Assembly: GCA_011525385.1 (NCBI GenBank)
Contig: WTGF01000062.1
Span: 1-64,000, forward strand
DNA from: Chloroflexota bacterium
Lineage (GTDB): Bacteria; Chloroflexota; Anaerolineae; Aggregatilineales; Phototrophicaceae
Reading direction: 5' to 3'
Length of the DNA stretch: 64,000 bases
This document shows, in pieces, positions 35,770-44,611 of this stretch; the first letter of the stretch is position 1, and every line of letters starts with the position of its first letter. The position numbers and the translations under genes are program-made. The notes beneath the pieces are model-generated. The model saw only the letters and a program-made list of their open reading frames with translations, was not told the origin of the DNA and ran no database searches.

Positions 35770-37277
35770 GAAAGCTCCGCTCCCGCGTCAGCCATAGTGG
35801 CGAGTTCAATGATGCCAGCCTCGGTCGCCTCCTCCTGCGCGACTTCGCCCACAATGCGTCCATCGTTCATGACCAAAATCCGATCGCTCATGCCGATCAC
35901 CTCGGGCAACTCTGACGAGATCATCACAATCGCGATGCCGCGATCGTTCAACTGACGCATCAGCTTGTAGATTTCGAATTTTGCGCCGACATCGACGCCG
36001 CGCGTCGGCTCATCAAGAATGACCACGGCCGGATCCGTTTCCAGCCATTTCGCCAGCACCACCTTTTGCTGATTGCCCCCGCTGAGGTACTGCGCTTCCT
36101 GATCAGCGGAAGCCATAACGATGGACAGTCGCTCTTTCGCCTCTTCAACGATTTTGTTCTCTAGCGGGCTTTGCAGCACGCCAAAACGCGTGAGCCGCGA
36201 CAGAATCGGCAGCGTGATGTTGATACGCACGGACAGCGAGGTAAAAAGCCCGTGCGACTTGCGATCTTCCGGCACCAGCACCAAGCCCGAATCAATCGCC
36301 TGCGCCGGATTGCTCCAGCGCGCGCCTTTGGCGCCAGCCAGCGTAATCTCCCCGCTCGTCAAGGGATCGGCGCCGAATAGAGCGCGCGCCAGTTCCGTCC
36401 GCCCGGAACCGACCATGCCGGCAATGCCCAGTATTTCGCCCGCGTAAAGTTCCAGGCTGGCGTCTTCCAGTATGGTTTCGGTGGAAATATTCTCGGCAAC
36501 AAGCAGCAAGTCGCCCTGCTCGTGTTCCGTCTGCGGGAATATTTCATCCAGCGGCCGCCCGACCATCAGTTCAACCAAAGTAGATCGATCCAATTGATCG
36601 ATTGGGCGGGTATCTACCAGTTCGCCATCCTTCAGTACCGTCACCTCGCTGGCGATGCGAAAGACCTCATCCAGCCGATGAGAGATGTAGATGATGGTGA
36701 CGCCCTGCTCCACCAGCGACTCAATGATGCTAAACAATTGATCGAGTTCGCTGCCCGCCAGGATCGCCGATGGCTCGTCCATGACGATAAGATCGGCGTT
36801 CTGCGACAAGGCTTTGGCGATTTCGACGAGTTGACGCTGCGCGACGGTCAATTCCCGGACCGGCAAACGCGTATCCAGCGAGATTCCCAGGCGCGCCAGT
36901 AATTTGGCCGCGCCCTGGTGTAGTTCTTTCAAATTCAGCATCCCAAGCGCATAACGTGGCTCGCGCCCCAGGAAGATGTTCTCAGCCACGGACATCTGCG
37001 GCACAAGCGCCAGTTCCTGATAGATGATGCTGATGCCGCTGTCGATGACCTCGCCGGCCGACGCTCCCTCGCGCTGTTCACCTTTGTAGATGATCTCGCC
37101 GGCATCCGCCTTGTAGGCGCCCGCCAGGATCTTCATCAAGGTCGACTTGCCAGCGCCATTCTCGCCCACAAGCCCGTAGACCTGGCCCGGCTTGCAACGG
37201 ATTGAAACGTCTTTTAACGCTTCCACACCGGCAAAGGACTTGGAGATATTAAGCATCTCCAGGATGTATTCGCTCAT
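35766..37277 (-). CDS. ABC transporter duplicated ATP-binding protein, RbsA-like
   Basis: This 503-residue protein fuses two ATPase domains, as in sugar importers of the CUT2 class. Domain 1 has Walker A GENGAGKSTLMK and a degenerate signature LTVAQRQLVEIAKAL; domain 2 has the altered Walker A GMVGSGRTELAR, a good signature LSGGNQQKV and Walker B VVILDEPTRGVD. That asymmetry is normal for the family. It follows the RbsB-like gene after a strong hairpin and overlaps the next permease. Confidence 0.95.
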   Translation of the reverse strand: MSEYILEMLNISKSFAGVEALKDVSIRCKPGQVYGLVGENGAGKSTLMKILAGAYKADAGEIIYKGEQREGASAGEVIDSGISIIYQELALVPQMSVAENIFLGREPRYALGMLNLKELHQGAAKLLARLGISLDTRLPVRELTVAQRQLVEIAKALSQNADLIVMDEPSAILAGSELDQLFSIIESLVEQGVTIIYISHRLDEVFRIASEVTVLKDGELVDTRPIDQLDRSTLVELMVGRPLDEIFPQTEHEQGDLLLVAENISTETILEDASLELYAGEILGIAGMVGSGRTELARALFGADPLTSGEITLAGAKGARWSNPAQAIDSGLVLVPEDRKSHGLFTSLSVRINITLPILSRLTRFGVLQSPLENKIVEEAKERLSIVMASADQEAQYLSGGNQQKVVLAKWLETDPAVVILDEPTRGVDVGAKFEIYKLMRQLNDRGIAIVMISSELPEVIGMSDRILVMNDGRIVGEVAQEEATEAGIIELATMADAGAELS

Positions 37278-37299
37278 GCCTCGCTCGGTCCCTCGACGG

Positions 37300-37339
37300 A
37301 AAAGCGGTATCCGGGGCCTTCATGCTCCCCGGATACCGC
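37300..37339 (-). terminator. Strong stem-loop between binding-protein and ATPase genes
   Basis: A perfect 13-bp inverted repeat (37304-37316 with 37327-37339) with a 10-base loop is followed, on the minus strand, by TTTT. It lies between the binding-protein stop and the ATPase start. This is the strongest terminator-like element on this strand, yet the operon continues past it, so attenuation is likely. Confidence 0.82.
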
Positions 37340-37365
37340 GCATGCCTCATGTCTCGGCGGATACC

Positions 37366-38511
37366 TTACTCTTCTTCAACGAGGAAGCCAAGCTCCGCCA
37401 GCTTCTCGTCGGACATGGTGATCGGACCATGCACGTCGTCGCTCCATCTCGGCCTGTAGTAATCCGCGGCCTCGGCATCGGTGAAGGGACGGGCTTCGGG
37501 CATGGTATCGATGAAGTCGATGAAGCGCGAAGTAGGCTCGCCCTGCAGAATCTGGATGGCGGCGTCGAGGCAGACCGTGATCATGGCGTTGGGGTACATC
37601 CAGGCGTAGAATTCGAAGCCGTGTTCCATCGCCGACCGCAAGAAGCCGTTCTGCATTTCCCCGCCCGCGATCGGCGGGATCTCCATCCCGGCATCCTCAT
37701 AGGCGCTGATGATGCCTTGCGCCATCTGCGCGCCGCCGGTCCAGATGCCATCGATCTCGTCGCCGTGCTGCGCCAGCCAGGTCTCCATGATCTTCTTGCC
37801 TTCGGCTGGCGACCAGAAGCCCGGTTGGTTATCGAGCAGCTCAATGCCGGCCGAGTCGAAGACAGCTAGCGCGCCTTCTTCCATGATGACCGAGGTCGTA
37901 ACACCCGGGATGCCTGTCATCATCAGGAAATCGCCATCGGCGCCGACTGTGTCAATCAGCCACTGTGCCAAATTGGCGCCGACAGTGAATAGATTCGTGC
38001 CCACTTCGGTGACGAAGTTGTCGGTTTCCACCGCGCTGGCGCAAAGCACAACCGGAACGCCCTGCATCATCGCCCGCTCAACCGGCGCGGAAAGCGCCGC
38101 CGCGCCCATCGGCACCAGAATCAGCGCATCCGGTTCCTGCGCCAGCAAGTCTTCCACCTGCGGCACCTGAACATCGGCGCTGGCCTGCGCGTCGCCGTAG
38201 AGCAATTCTGAGACGACATCTTCGCCCAGTTCCTCAACGTACCAATAGGCATGCGCATCCATCAGCGCCGACCAGGCGTTGCTGGTGCCCTGCGCCGCAA
38301 AGGCGATGCGATAGGGCGGATCCTTGGCGAATGCGCTGGTGTCGTAAACTTCATCAACGCGTGAAAGCACGCTTTGCAAATACGGCGAAGCATCAATCAT
38401 CTCTTGCGTGATCTCGAACTCCATCATGCCGTCATCTTGGCCAATCGACACAAGTGACGTGCCGAGAAGCAAGGACATGATCAGCAGCCCGTAAGTCAAT
38501 TTCCTCAACAT
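37366..38511 (-). CDS. ABC transporter solute-binding protein, RbsB-like
   Basis: This 381-residue periplasmic binding protein belongs to the RbsB/LacI-like fold, type I. The Sec signal peptide runs MLRKLTYGLLIMSLLLG to about VSIGQ. The ATG at 38511 has GGGAGGAAA ahead of it and is preferred over an in-frame TTG at 38526 that lies within the ribosome site. Ligand-domain blocks are IAFAAQGTSNAW, ALILVPMGAAAL and GIWTGGAQMAQGI. It is longer than E. coli RbsB because of an N-terminal 60-residue extension before the first strand. Ligand unknown. Confidence 0.92.
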   Translation of the reverse strand: MLRKLTYGLLIMSLLLGTSLVSIGQDDGMMEFEITQEMIDASPYLQSVLSRVDEVYDTSAFAKDPPYRIAFAAQGTSNAWSALMDAHAYWYVEELGEDVVSELLYGDAQASADVQVPQVEDLLAQEPDALILVPMGAAALSAPVERAMMQGVPVVLCASAVETDNFVTEVGTNLFTVGANLAQWLIDTVGADGDFLMMTGIPGVTTSVIMEEGALAVFDSAGIELLDNQPGFWSPAEGKKIMETWLAQHGDEIDGIWTGGAQMAQGIISAYEDAGMEIPPIAGGEMQNGFLRSAMEHGFEFYAWMYPNAMITVCLDAAIQILQGEPTSRFIDFIDTMPEARPFTDAEAADYYRPRWSDDVHGPITMSDEKLAELGFLVEEE

Positions 38512-38616
38512 TAGATTTCCTCCCAAAGATTACTAAAGGTCAATATGCATTGACCCGTTGGACCTGCTTTCTAAGGTATAGAATTATCCCAATCGTCCCC
38601 CTTTTCACTCCGATCC

Positions 38617-39594
38617 TTACTCTTCGATACTGGCGACGCTGTACAAGGTAACTGCGCCCAGAATCACCAAGCCCTTAATGATGAACTGCACCTCGATATC
38701 CAAGCCCATCAGCACCGCCATCGTGCTCAATATCTGAATCATAAGCACGCCGGCGATGGTACCCATTAAGCCGCCGCGGCCGCCGACGAAGGCAGTCCCG
38801 CCGACGATCGCCGCCGCAATCGAATCCAGTTCCAGCCCTGTGCCAATGAAGCGATCCACATAGCCGACATAACCCGTCAGCACGACGCCCGAAACCACCG
38901 CCAGGCAGCTACCCAGGATATATACGGAAATGCGGATGGCGTCGACTGAAATGCCCGAAAGGCGTGCCGCCTCGATATTGCTGCCGACCGCGTAGACTTT
39001 ACGACCATAGGCTGTGCGCCGCAAAACGAAGATGAAGAAGGCGTTCAGCCCCAACCACAATAGCAGCGGAATCGAAAGCACAAACCAGGACTGATTGACG
39101 ATGCCCATTATCTCCGGCACGAAGCCGCCGGGCACGCCTTTGGTGTAGGCTTGTGTGGCGCCTTTGACCAGCACCAGCATCCCCAGCGTCGCCACAAACG
39201 GGGGCACACGGCGCTTTGTCACCAGGACGCCGTTGCCGGCGCCAATCAGCGCGCCAATGCCCAGCGAGATCAGAATTGCCGGCAGCACCATCTCGTCGCG
39301 GCCGTTGGTAACATCCGCCACCACTATCGAAGTCATGATGAAAATGCCGCCGATGGACAAGTCAAGACCGGCGACCAGCAAAATCATCGTCTGCCCAATC
39401 GCCACAATGCCCAATTGCGACGCTTGCCGCATGACCACTGCAATCGTGTTCACCTCGAACAATTTCGGCGTCAAGAATAGAGCGGCAATAAGCAAGACAG
39501 CCAGCGCCATATATACGCCAAAATCCACGACTAGCTTGCGCAGCCGCCAAGCGCTGAAACCCGCTCTTTCTTCGTATGGCTTTGCCAGGCTCAT
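38617..39594 (-). CDS. ABC transporter permease, RbsC-like (second of two)
   Basis: This permease (about 325 residues) has the GLDLSIGG motif near residue 83 and the IVGGTAFVGGRGG segment typical of RbsC-like proteins, with 8-10 membrane segments. ATG at 39594 is preferred to the one at 39600 because AGGA then sits 6 bases upstream. It precedes the binding protein by 105 bases; the order permease, binding protein, ATPase, permease, aminotransferase is unusual. Confidence 0.92.
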   Translation of the reverse strand: MSLAKPYEERAGFSAWRLRKLVVDFGVYMALAVLLIAALFLTPKLFEVNTIAVVMRQASQLGIVAIGQTMILLVAGLDLSIGGIFIMTSIVVADVTNGRDEMVLPAILISLGIGALIGAGNGVLVTKRRVPPFVATLGMLVLVKGATQAYTKGVPGGFVPEIMGIVNQSWFVLSIPLLLWLGLNAFFIFVLRRTAYGRKVYAVGSNIEAARLSGISVDAIRISVYILGSCLAVVSGVVLTGYVGYVDRFIGTGLELDSIAAAIVGGTAFVGGRGGLMGTIAGVLMIQILSTMAVLMGLDIEVQFIIKGLVILGAVTLYSVASIEE

Positions 39595-39656
39595 TCGCAT
39601 TCCTGACTGTCAAACTGCGCAGCAAGCGCTGTTCGTGGACAACTCAATGCTGCAAT

Positions 39657-40172
39657 TTAGTGCGGGGCTGCCGGGGCGTCCGGGTCATCGAGGTATTTCG
39701 CCGCCCACTCGACGCCTTCCCAGGAAATCGTTTTTTCCGGGGCGATTTTCACCAGATAGCGCGGACGCACCCGCGAGGGCTCGAGGTATTCCGGGCCGCG
39801 TTCGCCCAGGTAGCGAACCGCCATGCGTCGAGCGATTTCCAGCCACTCGCCGTGCATCAAGGCCGGTCCTTCAACAATTTCGGCGCCGCCGCGGAACAGG
39901 ACGCGCGTATAGGGACTGACGTCCATGGCGCAGGATACCGAACAGCGCGGATTGCGCATCAGATGCTGCGCGAAGATGGTCTTCGCGCGCGGGATGACCC
40001 ACATCGCCTCGCCGTCCCATTCTTGCCAGACCGGGGTGATATAGGGGTCGCCCTTGCTATCGATGGTGGCGATGCGCGCCACCACCGCGCCATCCAGAAA
40101 TTCCTTGATCTCCGGCGGATACAACCCGCGCATCTTGCCCATCCATTCGGGGTATGTGCGTTCCTCACTCAT
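39657..40172 (-). CDS. Pyridoxamine 5'-phosphate oxidase-family flavin/F420 protein
   Basis: This 171-residue protein has the split-barrel PNPOx fold: ARIATIDSKGDPYITPVW is the first conserved strand pair (core IATIDSKGDPYITP), with VRPRYLVKI at the C-terminal side. Such proteins bind FMN, F420 or heme and reduce or oxidise small molecules. It has GGAGG 12 bases before the ATG and lies 56 bases ahead of the second RbsC-like gene, so it may be the first gene of that operon. Substrate unknown. Confidence 0.85.
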   Translation of the reverse strand: MSEERTYPEWMGKMRGLYPPEIKEFLDGAVVARIATIDSKGDPYITPVWQEWDGEAMWVIPRAKTIFAQHLMRNPRCSVSCAMDVSPYTRVLFRGGAEIVEGPALMHGEWLEIARRMAVRYLGERGPEYLEPSRVRPRYLVKIAPEKTISWEGVEWAAKYLDDPDAPAAPH

Positions 40173-40331
40173 AAGTTTGTTTATCCTCCAAACACAAGCA
40201 GTCAGTATTCATGCCGCCGGACAATTGCCGTCAGCGAGCACCTTATTTGAGCCAAGTATAACGCCTTTCACAAACGTCGCCAAAGCGACTGCTACCACCA
40301 AACCGCTAACTTATAGTGGAAACCACAGCCG

Positions 40332-41102
40332 CTAGATCAGGACAATCTTCACGCCAGCAGCGTCTTCCGGCGGGATAGTCCTGGCTTCGCCGCCAGTACG
40401 GAAGCGAATCCGATAGGGCACGGGTCTGTTCGCTTCGATGTGCTCCTGAAGCGGGCTGCTGGCGTCATTCGGTTTCAGGTATTCCAGCCGGTGCGGACCG
40501 GCTTGAAAGGCGACGCCGGAGGCATTCAGGTCTTCGTCATTGACCGGCTGGCCTACTTGTCCCAATACCGCTCCCATGATCCGGCGCGCCCTTTCCAAAT
40601 CGCGCGCCGCCAGCGTGATGGTATCAATGCCCCTGACACCGTTCTCGTGACTTTTTTCCTTCGGCACACGCTCTTCCCGCGGCGTCTCGTCTTCGATGAT
40701 GAAGGGGATGAGCCCCTGATAGTCGCTGTAGATTTCGTTATTCAGCCATTTGAGGCGATAGCCGTCGACGCGAAGGCGACTCAAACCGACCAGCGGACTC
40801 ATCTCGACGCCGCCCGCTTCGAACAGCGCGTAATCCGCGCGAACATCGTCCGTCACCATACAGAAGTCAATCAAACCGCCGCCGCGTTCATGGACCGCAT
40901 CCCACCAATAATGTTCGGGGCTGTCTTCGTAAAAAGACAGCAGTTCAATGTAGGCGCCGTCCTCCAAGCCGATCAAATTGTTATAGGAGCCGATCGGGTG
41001 TTTGCCGCCGCCGACAACAGTGAATCCCAAAGACTTGAAGGCCGCTGTTAGCCTGTCCAGGTCCGGTCCGGCGATGACAATGTGATCAATGCCCAAGATC
41101 AT
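40332..41102 (-). CDS. VOC-superfamily (glyoxalase-like) protein
   Basis: This 256-residue protein has two vicinal-oxygen-chelate modules: residues 1-120 starting ILGIDHIVIAGPDL, and 155-256 starting GIDTITLAARDLE. Metal-binding candidates are the His in IDHI and Glu in YIELLSF. The family includes glyoxalases, extradiol dioxygenases and resistance proteins; the second module lacks an obvious His. GGGAGAG lies just before the ATG. It is divergent from the hydrolase at 41250. Confidence 0.83.
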   Translation of the reverse strand: MILGIDHIVIAGPDLDRLTAAFKSLGFTVVGGGKHPIGSYNNLIGLEDGAYIELLSFYEDSPEHYWWDAVHERGGGLIDFCMVTDDVRADYALFEAGGVEMSPLVGLSRLRVDGYRLKWLNNEIYSDYQGLIPFIIEDETPREERVPKEKSHENGVRGIDTITLAARDLERARRIMGAVLGQVGQPVNDEDLNASGVAFQAGPHRLEYLKPNDASSPLQEHIEANRPVPYRIRFRTGGEARTIPPEDAAGVKIVLI

Positions 41103-41188
41103 ATCTCTCTCCCGTCCGTGTGAAATCTCCGCGCCAGTATAACACGTCAGCCCGCCAATGAATTCGATAGCGCCAGTCAGCCAAATGC

Positions 41189-41217
41189 TTGACTATGGTC
41201 GCCAGATTCGTTCTATT
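41189..41217 (+). promoter_or_regulatory. Sigma70-like promoter for the MBL-fold gene
   Basis: TTGACT (41189-41194) and TCTATT (41212-41217) are separated by 17 bases, with the -35 element close to consensus and the -10 matching 4 of 6. The start codon is 33 bases after the -10 box. Confidence 0.45.
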
Positions 41218-41249
41218 TGTAGGGTACTTAGTTTCCTTGGAGAAGCCCT

Positions 41250-41996
41250 ATGAAAATGACAAGCGATCTACATGTTGTTGGCGGCGGCTATTTTGGCTAT
41301 GGACTGTCAGGAAGGCTCGACTGCCACGTTTTTGTCCTCAACAGCGGCGATGAACTAGCCCTGGTTGATCCCGGCATGGGCATGGACAGGGACTTCGATA
41401 CCATCCTCGAACACATCCGCGACGACGGTCTCGACCCCGGCAAAATCCGCAAGCTCATTCTGACTCATTATCATTGCGATCACATCGGCGCCGCAGCCGA
41501 AGCGCAAAGGCGACTCGATGTCGAAGTCTATTCGTCCGCCTTCGCCGCGCCGGTCATCCGCGAGGCCGACGAAAAAGCGGTCGCCCTTGATGTCGCCAAA
41601 GCGGCCAACTTCTTCCCGGCTGATTTCCACCTGCCGCCCTGCCCGGTGGATGTGGAGCTAGTCGAAGGCGATGTGATCAAAGTCGGCAATCTGGAACTGG
41701 AAACATTCGAGACGCCCGGTCATTGCGACGGCCATCTCAGCTTTCTGATGCGCGGAGGCGACCGGACCTACTTGCTGGGCGCGGACCTGGTTTTCTGGGG
41801 CGGCAAGGTCGTCTGGCAGAACATCCACGACTGCCGCATCGACGCTTACGCCGACAGCATGTTTAAGATGGAGCCATACGATTTTGACGCGCTCGTCCCG
41901 GGTCACTTGCAAATCTCGCTGACCGGCGGCAAGGCGCATGTAGACGCGGCCTGCGCGGCGTTCCGGCAGTTGGGCGTCCCGCCGAATCTGTTGTAG
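41250..41996 (+). CDS. MBL-fold metallo-hydrolase
   Basis: This 248-residue protein carries the full metallo-beta-lactamase zinc site: LTHYHCDHIG (HxHxDH), ETPGHCDGH, LLGADLV (bridging Asp) and a final His in VPGHLQ. The N-terminal half resembles glyoxalase-II and lactonase-like members. GGAGAAG lies 6 bases before the ATG. It precedes the LacI gene, which has its own promoter, so it may be separate from that operon. The downstream GH127 enzymes make a sugar ester or lactone substrate plausible, no more. Confidence 0.88.
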   Translation: MKMTSDLHVVGGGYFGYGLSGRLDCHVFVLNSGDELALVDPGMGMDRDFDTILEHIRDDGLDPGKIRKLILTHYHCDHIGAAAEAQRRLDVEVYSSAFAAPVIREADEKAVALDVAKAANFFPADFHLPPCPVDVELVEGDVIKVGNLELETFETPGHCDGHLSFLMRGGDRTYLLGADLVFWGGKVVWQNIHDCRIDAYADSMFKMEPYDFDALVPGHLQISLTGGKAHVDAACAAFRQLGVPPNLL

Positions 41997-42045
41997 AGAG
42001 CCTCTGAATTACAGGCCATTTATCGGTCCTCAGCAAATCATTTGC

Positions 42046-42074
42046 TTGACACTGTAAACATTATCCGCTATAGT
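42046..42074 (+). promoter_or_regulatory. Strong sigma70-type promoter before the LacI gene
   Basis: TTGACA (42046-42051), 17 bases, TATAGT (42069-42074) is a near-consensus promoter. Transcription should begin around 42081, which falls right at the palindromic operator, so the regulator is positioned to repress its own transcript. Confidence 0.82.
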
Positions 42075-42082
42075 CCTGTATA

Positions 42083-42094
42083 GTAAACGTTTTC
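42083..42094. promoter_or_regulatory. LacI-type operator at the transcription start
   Basis: GTAAACGTTTTC has an 8-base perfect palindrome core (AAACGTTT) flanked by a G/C pair, close to the LacI-family consensus with a central CG step. A related half-site GTAAACATT lies within the promoter spacer. Its place at the start site of the regulator gene points to autoregulation. Confidence 0.7.
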
Positions 42095-42121
42095 TATTTG
42101 TACTTGTTAGCGGCTATTTTC

Positions 42122-43168
42122 TTGGTCACGATACGAGAAGTCGCGCGGATTGCCGGTGTCTCCATCGCCACAGTTTCGCGCGTATTGAGCAACAGTGATT
42201 ATCCTGTCAGCTTGCAGACCCGCGAGGCGATTCTTAAAGTCGCGGCAGATCTCGGCTATTCGCCGAACCGCGCCGCCCGCAGCTTGCGCACCGAGCGCTC
42301 ATCCCTGATTGGCGTCATCCTCGACAATTTTTCTTCGCAATGGGCGCCTGTCATTGTACGCGGCATTCAAGATGTCCTGCACAAGAAAGGCTATTTCACC
42401 TTGGTGGTCAACATCCCTTGGGAAAAACACTCGCGAGCGGATGTTGTCAAAGATCTGATGGGCCATTCGGTGGACGCTTTTGTATTCGTCGAGACCTGGC
42501 ATCCCGTTCGGGAACGCCTGGACATGCTCAACAACAAGCCCTACGTCATCGTCCACCGCCTGTTTCACGAGTCCGATCCGCACAGCATCATCCCGGACGA
42601 AGCGCAGAACAGCGCGCTGGCGGTGAAACATCTCTTGGAGCTGGGGCACGAGAAGGTCGCCTATATCGCCGGCGACGCCAACTACTTTTCTTCCTCGCAA
42701 CGGCTGGATGTTTACCTGGATACCATGCGCACCGCCGGGCTTGGCGTTCGAGATGGCTGGATCGCCCACGGCGAGTGGCGCATTCCCAGCGGCTACCAAT
42801 GCACGCAGCGAATTCTAGCCGCTGATGAGATGCCCAGCGCCATTGTTGCAGCCAATGACGAGTTGGCTTATGGCGCTCTGCTGGCGGTAATCGACGCCGG
42901 CTTGAAGGTACCGGATGATATCGCCATCGTCGGTTATGACAACAATGACATCTCGCGTATTTCAAACCCGACAATTACCACGGTATCCCTGCCGCTCTTC
43001 CTCATGGGACAGGTCGCGGCGGAAAACTTGTTGTGCCAGCTCCAAACGAGCAGGCGCGAATACGCGGAGCAACTGATTCCAGGCGAGCTTATCGTTCGTC
43101 AATCTTGTGGCGCGCCCGAGGGTGTCGAAGTCTATGCCCGTGATTTCGTGCGCGCGACCGTGGAATAA
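42122..43168 (+). CDS. LacI family transcriptional regulator
   Basis: This regulator (about 348 residues) has the N-terminal LacI helix-turn-helix VTIREVARIAGVSIATVSRVL (core EVARIAGVSIATVS), the hinge-helix segment NRAARSLRTERS, and the RbsB-like sugar-sensing domain with IAVVGYDN-type elements (VGYDNNDISR). It starts most likely at TTG 42122, where the family N-terminus begins; a TTG at 42098 is possible. Neither has a good ribosome site, which suggests low expression. It probably represses the importer and GH127 genes downstream and itself, and senses the released sugar. Confidence 0.92.
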   Translation: MVTIREVARIAGVSIATVSRVLSNSDYPVSLQTREAILKVAADLGYSPNRAARSLRTERSSLIGVILDNFSSQWAPVIVRGIQDVLHKKGYFTLVVNIPWEKHSRADVVKDLMGHSVDAFVFVETWHPVRERLDMLNNKPYVIVHRLFHESDPHSIIPDEAQNSALAVKHLLELGHEKVAYIAGDANYFSSSQRLDVYLDTMRTAGLGVRDGWIAHGEWRIPSGYQCTQRILAADEMPSAIVAANDELAYGALLAVIDAGLKVPDDIAIVGYDNNDISRISNPTITTVSLPLFLMGQVAAENLLCQLQTSRREYAEQLIPGELIVRQSCGAPEGVEVYARDFVRATVE

Positions 43169-43265
43169 TCTTGCGTGAGATTCGTGAAAGGAGGATTGAT
43201 TGGAGAAATTGAGGCGAGTTGACAGTTTTTGCCGGACCATCAATATCAATAAGGAGATGAAGAAA

Positions 43266-44516
43266 ATGACACCCCGAAGAATAGTTTTCGCAGTCTTGAT
43301 CATGGCGCTCTGCATCGGCGCGCTGCCGCTTTCGGCGCAAGATGAAGGCGTCACCATGACAATGTGGGTGCGCAACATCGGCGACCAAGTGCAGGAGCTG
43401 GTCGACGCCTGGAATGACAGGGGCGGCAGCCAGATTGAATTGACCGTCATCCCGCCAAACGAGTTTGTCACCAAAATGGGCGCAGCCATCGCCGCCGGCG
43501 AATCGCCCGATATCGCCAGCATCGACCTGATCTACGCGCCAGCCTTCGCCGCGGCCGGTCAACTGCTGGATATCACGGACTGGGTGGACGCGCTGCCCTA
43601 CGCCGATGACTTGATCCCCGCGCATTCGGAGCTTGGCACGTACGAAGGGCGGAAATACGCCGTGCCCTTCCTCATCGAAGGCTCGTTCATCATCTACAAC
43701 AAGGGACTCTTCGAGGCAGCCGGCTTGGATCCAGAGGCGCCGCCGACGACCTGGGACGAGCTGCTGGAGGCGGCGCGCGCCATCTCGGCAATCGGTGATG
43801 AAACCTACGGCTACTACTTCGCGGGCGCCTGCGCCGGCTGCAACGCCTTTACCTACTTGCCCTTCATTTGGGCCAGCGGCGGCGATGTGCTCAGCGACGA
43901 TTACAGCGAAGCCACCATCGCGACAGACCCGATCGTGCGCGAGGCGCTGGAATACTATCGGCTGATGTGGGAAGAAGGGCTCATCCCTGAGGGGGCGAGC
44001 ATCGACGATGGCGGCAGCTTCGTGAGCGCCTTTGGCACCGGCACAATCGGCATGGCGGGTACGGGCGCCTTCGGCATCAACGTCTACCGCAACGATCACC
44101 CCGAGTTAGATTTGGGCGCATTCCACATTCCGGGCAAGGATGGCGGCGCGGCGTCCTTTGGCGGCGGCGATGTCATCGCCATCGGCAGCGGCACACAACA
44201 TCCTGAGGAGGCTTGGGAGTTCCTCGAATGGATGATGAGCGACGAGACCCAGCTTGAGCTCTACGCCGCCAGAAATCGGACGACCGTGCGCGTTTCCATG
44301 CTCGAGAATGAGTATTCGAAAGATGACCCGCTGGTGCTGACAGCCGCGAGCGCGCTAGCGGTGGGCAAGTCGCCCTACTCGCTGGTCTATAACGACCTCT
44401 TCAACGACCCCAACGGTCCCTGGCTGGAGATGATCCAGATCGCGATCCTCGATGGCGACATCGACGGCGCGCTGCAGTTAGGGCAAGACCGCTTCACGCA
44501 GATCATTGAAGGCTAA
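43266..44516 (+). CDS. ABC sugar-transporter solute-binding protein (CUT1)
   Basis: This 416-residue family-1 extracellular binding protein has a Sec signal (MTPRRIVFAVLIMALCIGA, ending near LPLSAQ). ATG 43266 has AAGGAG 9 bases before it and is chosen; TTG 43200, with AAAGGAGG upstream, and ATG 43257 are alternatives. The AMTMWVRNIGDQVQ region (core MWVRNIG) opens the ligand domain, and NDPNGPW near the end is typical. It sits between the LacI gene and two permeases, so the ligand is probably the oligosaccharide processed by the GH127 enzymes. Confidence 0.93.
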   Translation: MTPRRIVFAVLIMALCIGALPLSAQDEGVTMTMWVRNIGDQVQELVDAWNDRGGSQIELTVIPPNEFVTKMGAAIAAGESPDIASIDLIYAPAFAAAGQLLDITDWVDALPYADDLIPAHSELGTYEGRKYAVPFLIEGSFIIYNKGLFEAAGLDPEAPPTTWDELLEAARAISAIGDETYGYYFAGACAGCNAFTYLPFIWASGGDVLSDDYSEATIATDPIVREALEYYRLMWEEGLIPEGASIDDGGSFVSAFGTGTIGMAGTGAFGINVYRNDHPELDLGAFHIPGKDGGAASFGGGDVIAIGSGTQHPEEAWEFLEWMMSDETQLELYAARNRTTVRVSMLENEYSKDDPLVLTAASALAVGKSPYSLVYNDLFNDPNGPWLEMIQIAILDGDIDGALQLGQDRFTQIIEG

Positions 44517-44530
44517 GCGCCAATCGCTTG

Positions 44531-44572
44531 AGCGTCTGCCGATTTGGAGTTATGCTACTGTCGGCAGGCGCT
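44531..44572 (+). terminator. Stem-loop between binding-protein and permease genes
   Basis: A 12-bp inverted repeat with one G-T pair (44531-44542 with 44561-44572) and an 18-base loop follows the binding-protein stop. It lacks a T tract, so it is more a 3'-end stabiliser than a terminator. Confidence 0.5.
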
Positions 44573-44611
44573 CTTGCCGCCGCCGCTCGCTAGAAGGGTA
44601 TCGCTCTGCGC

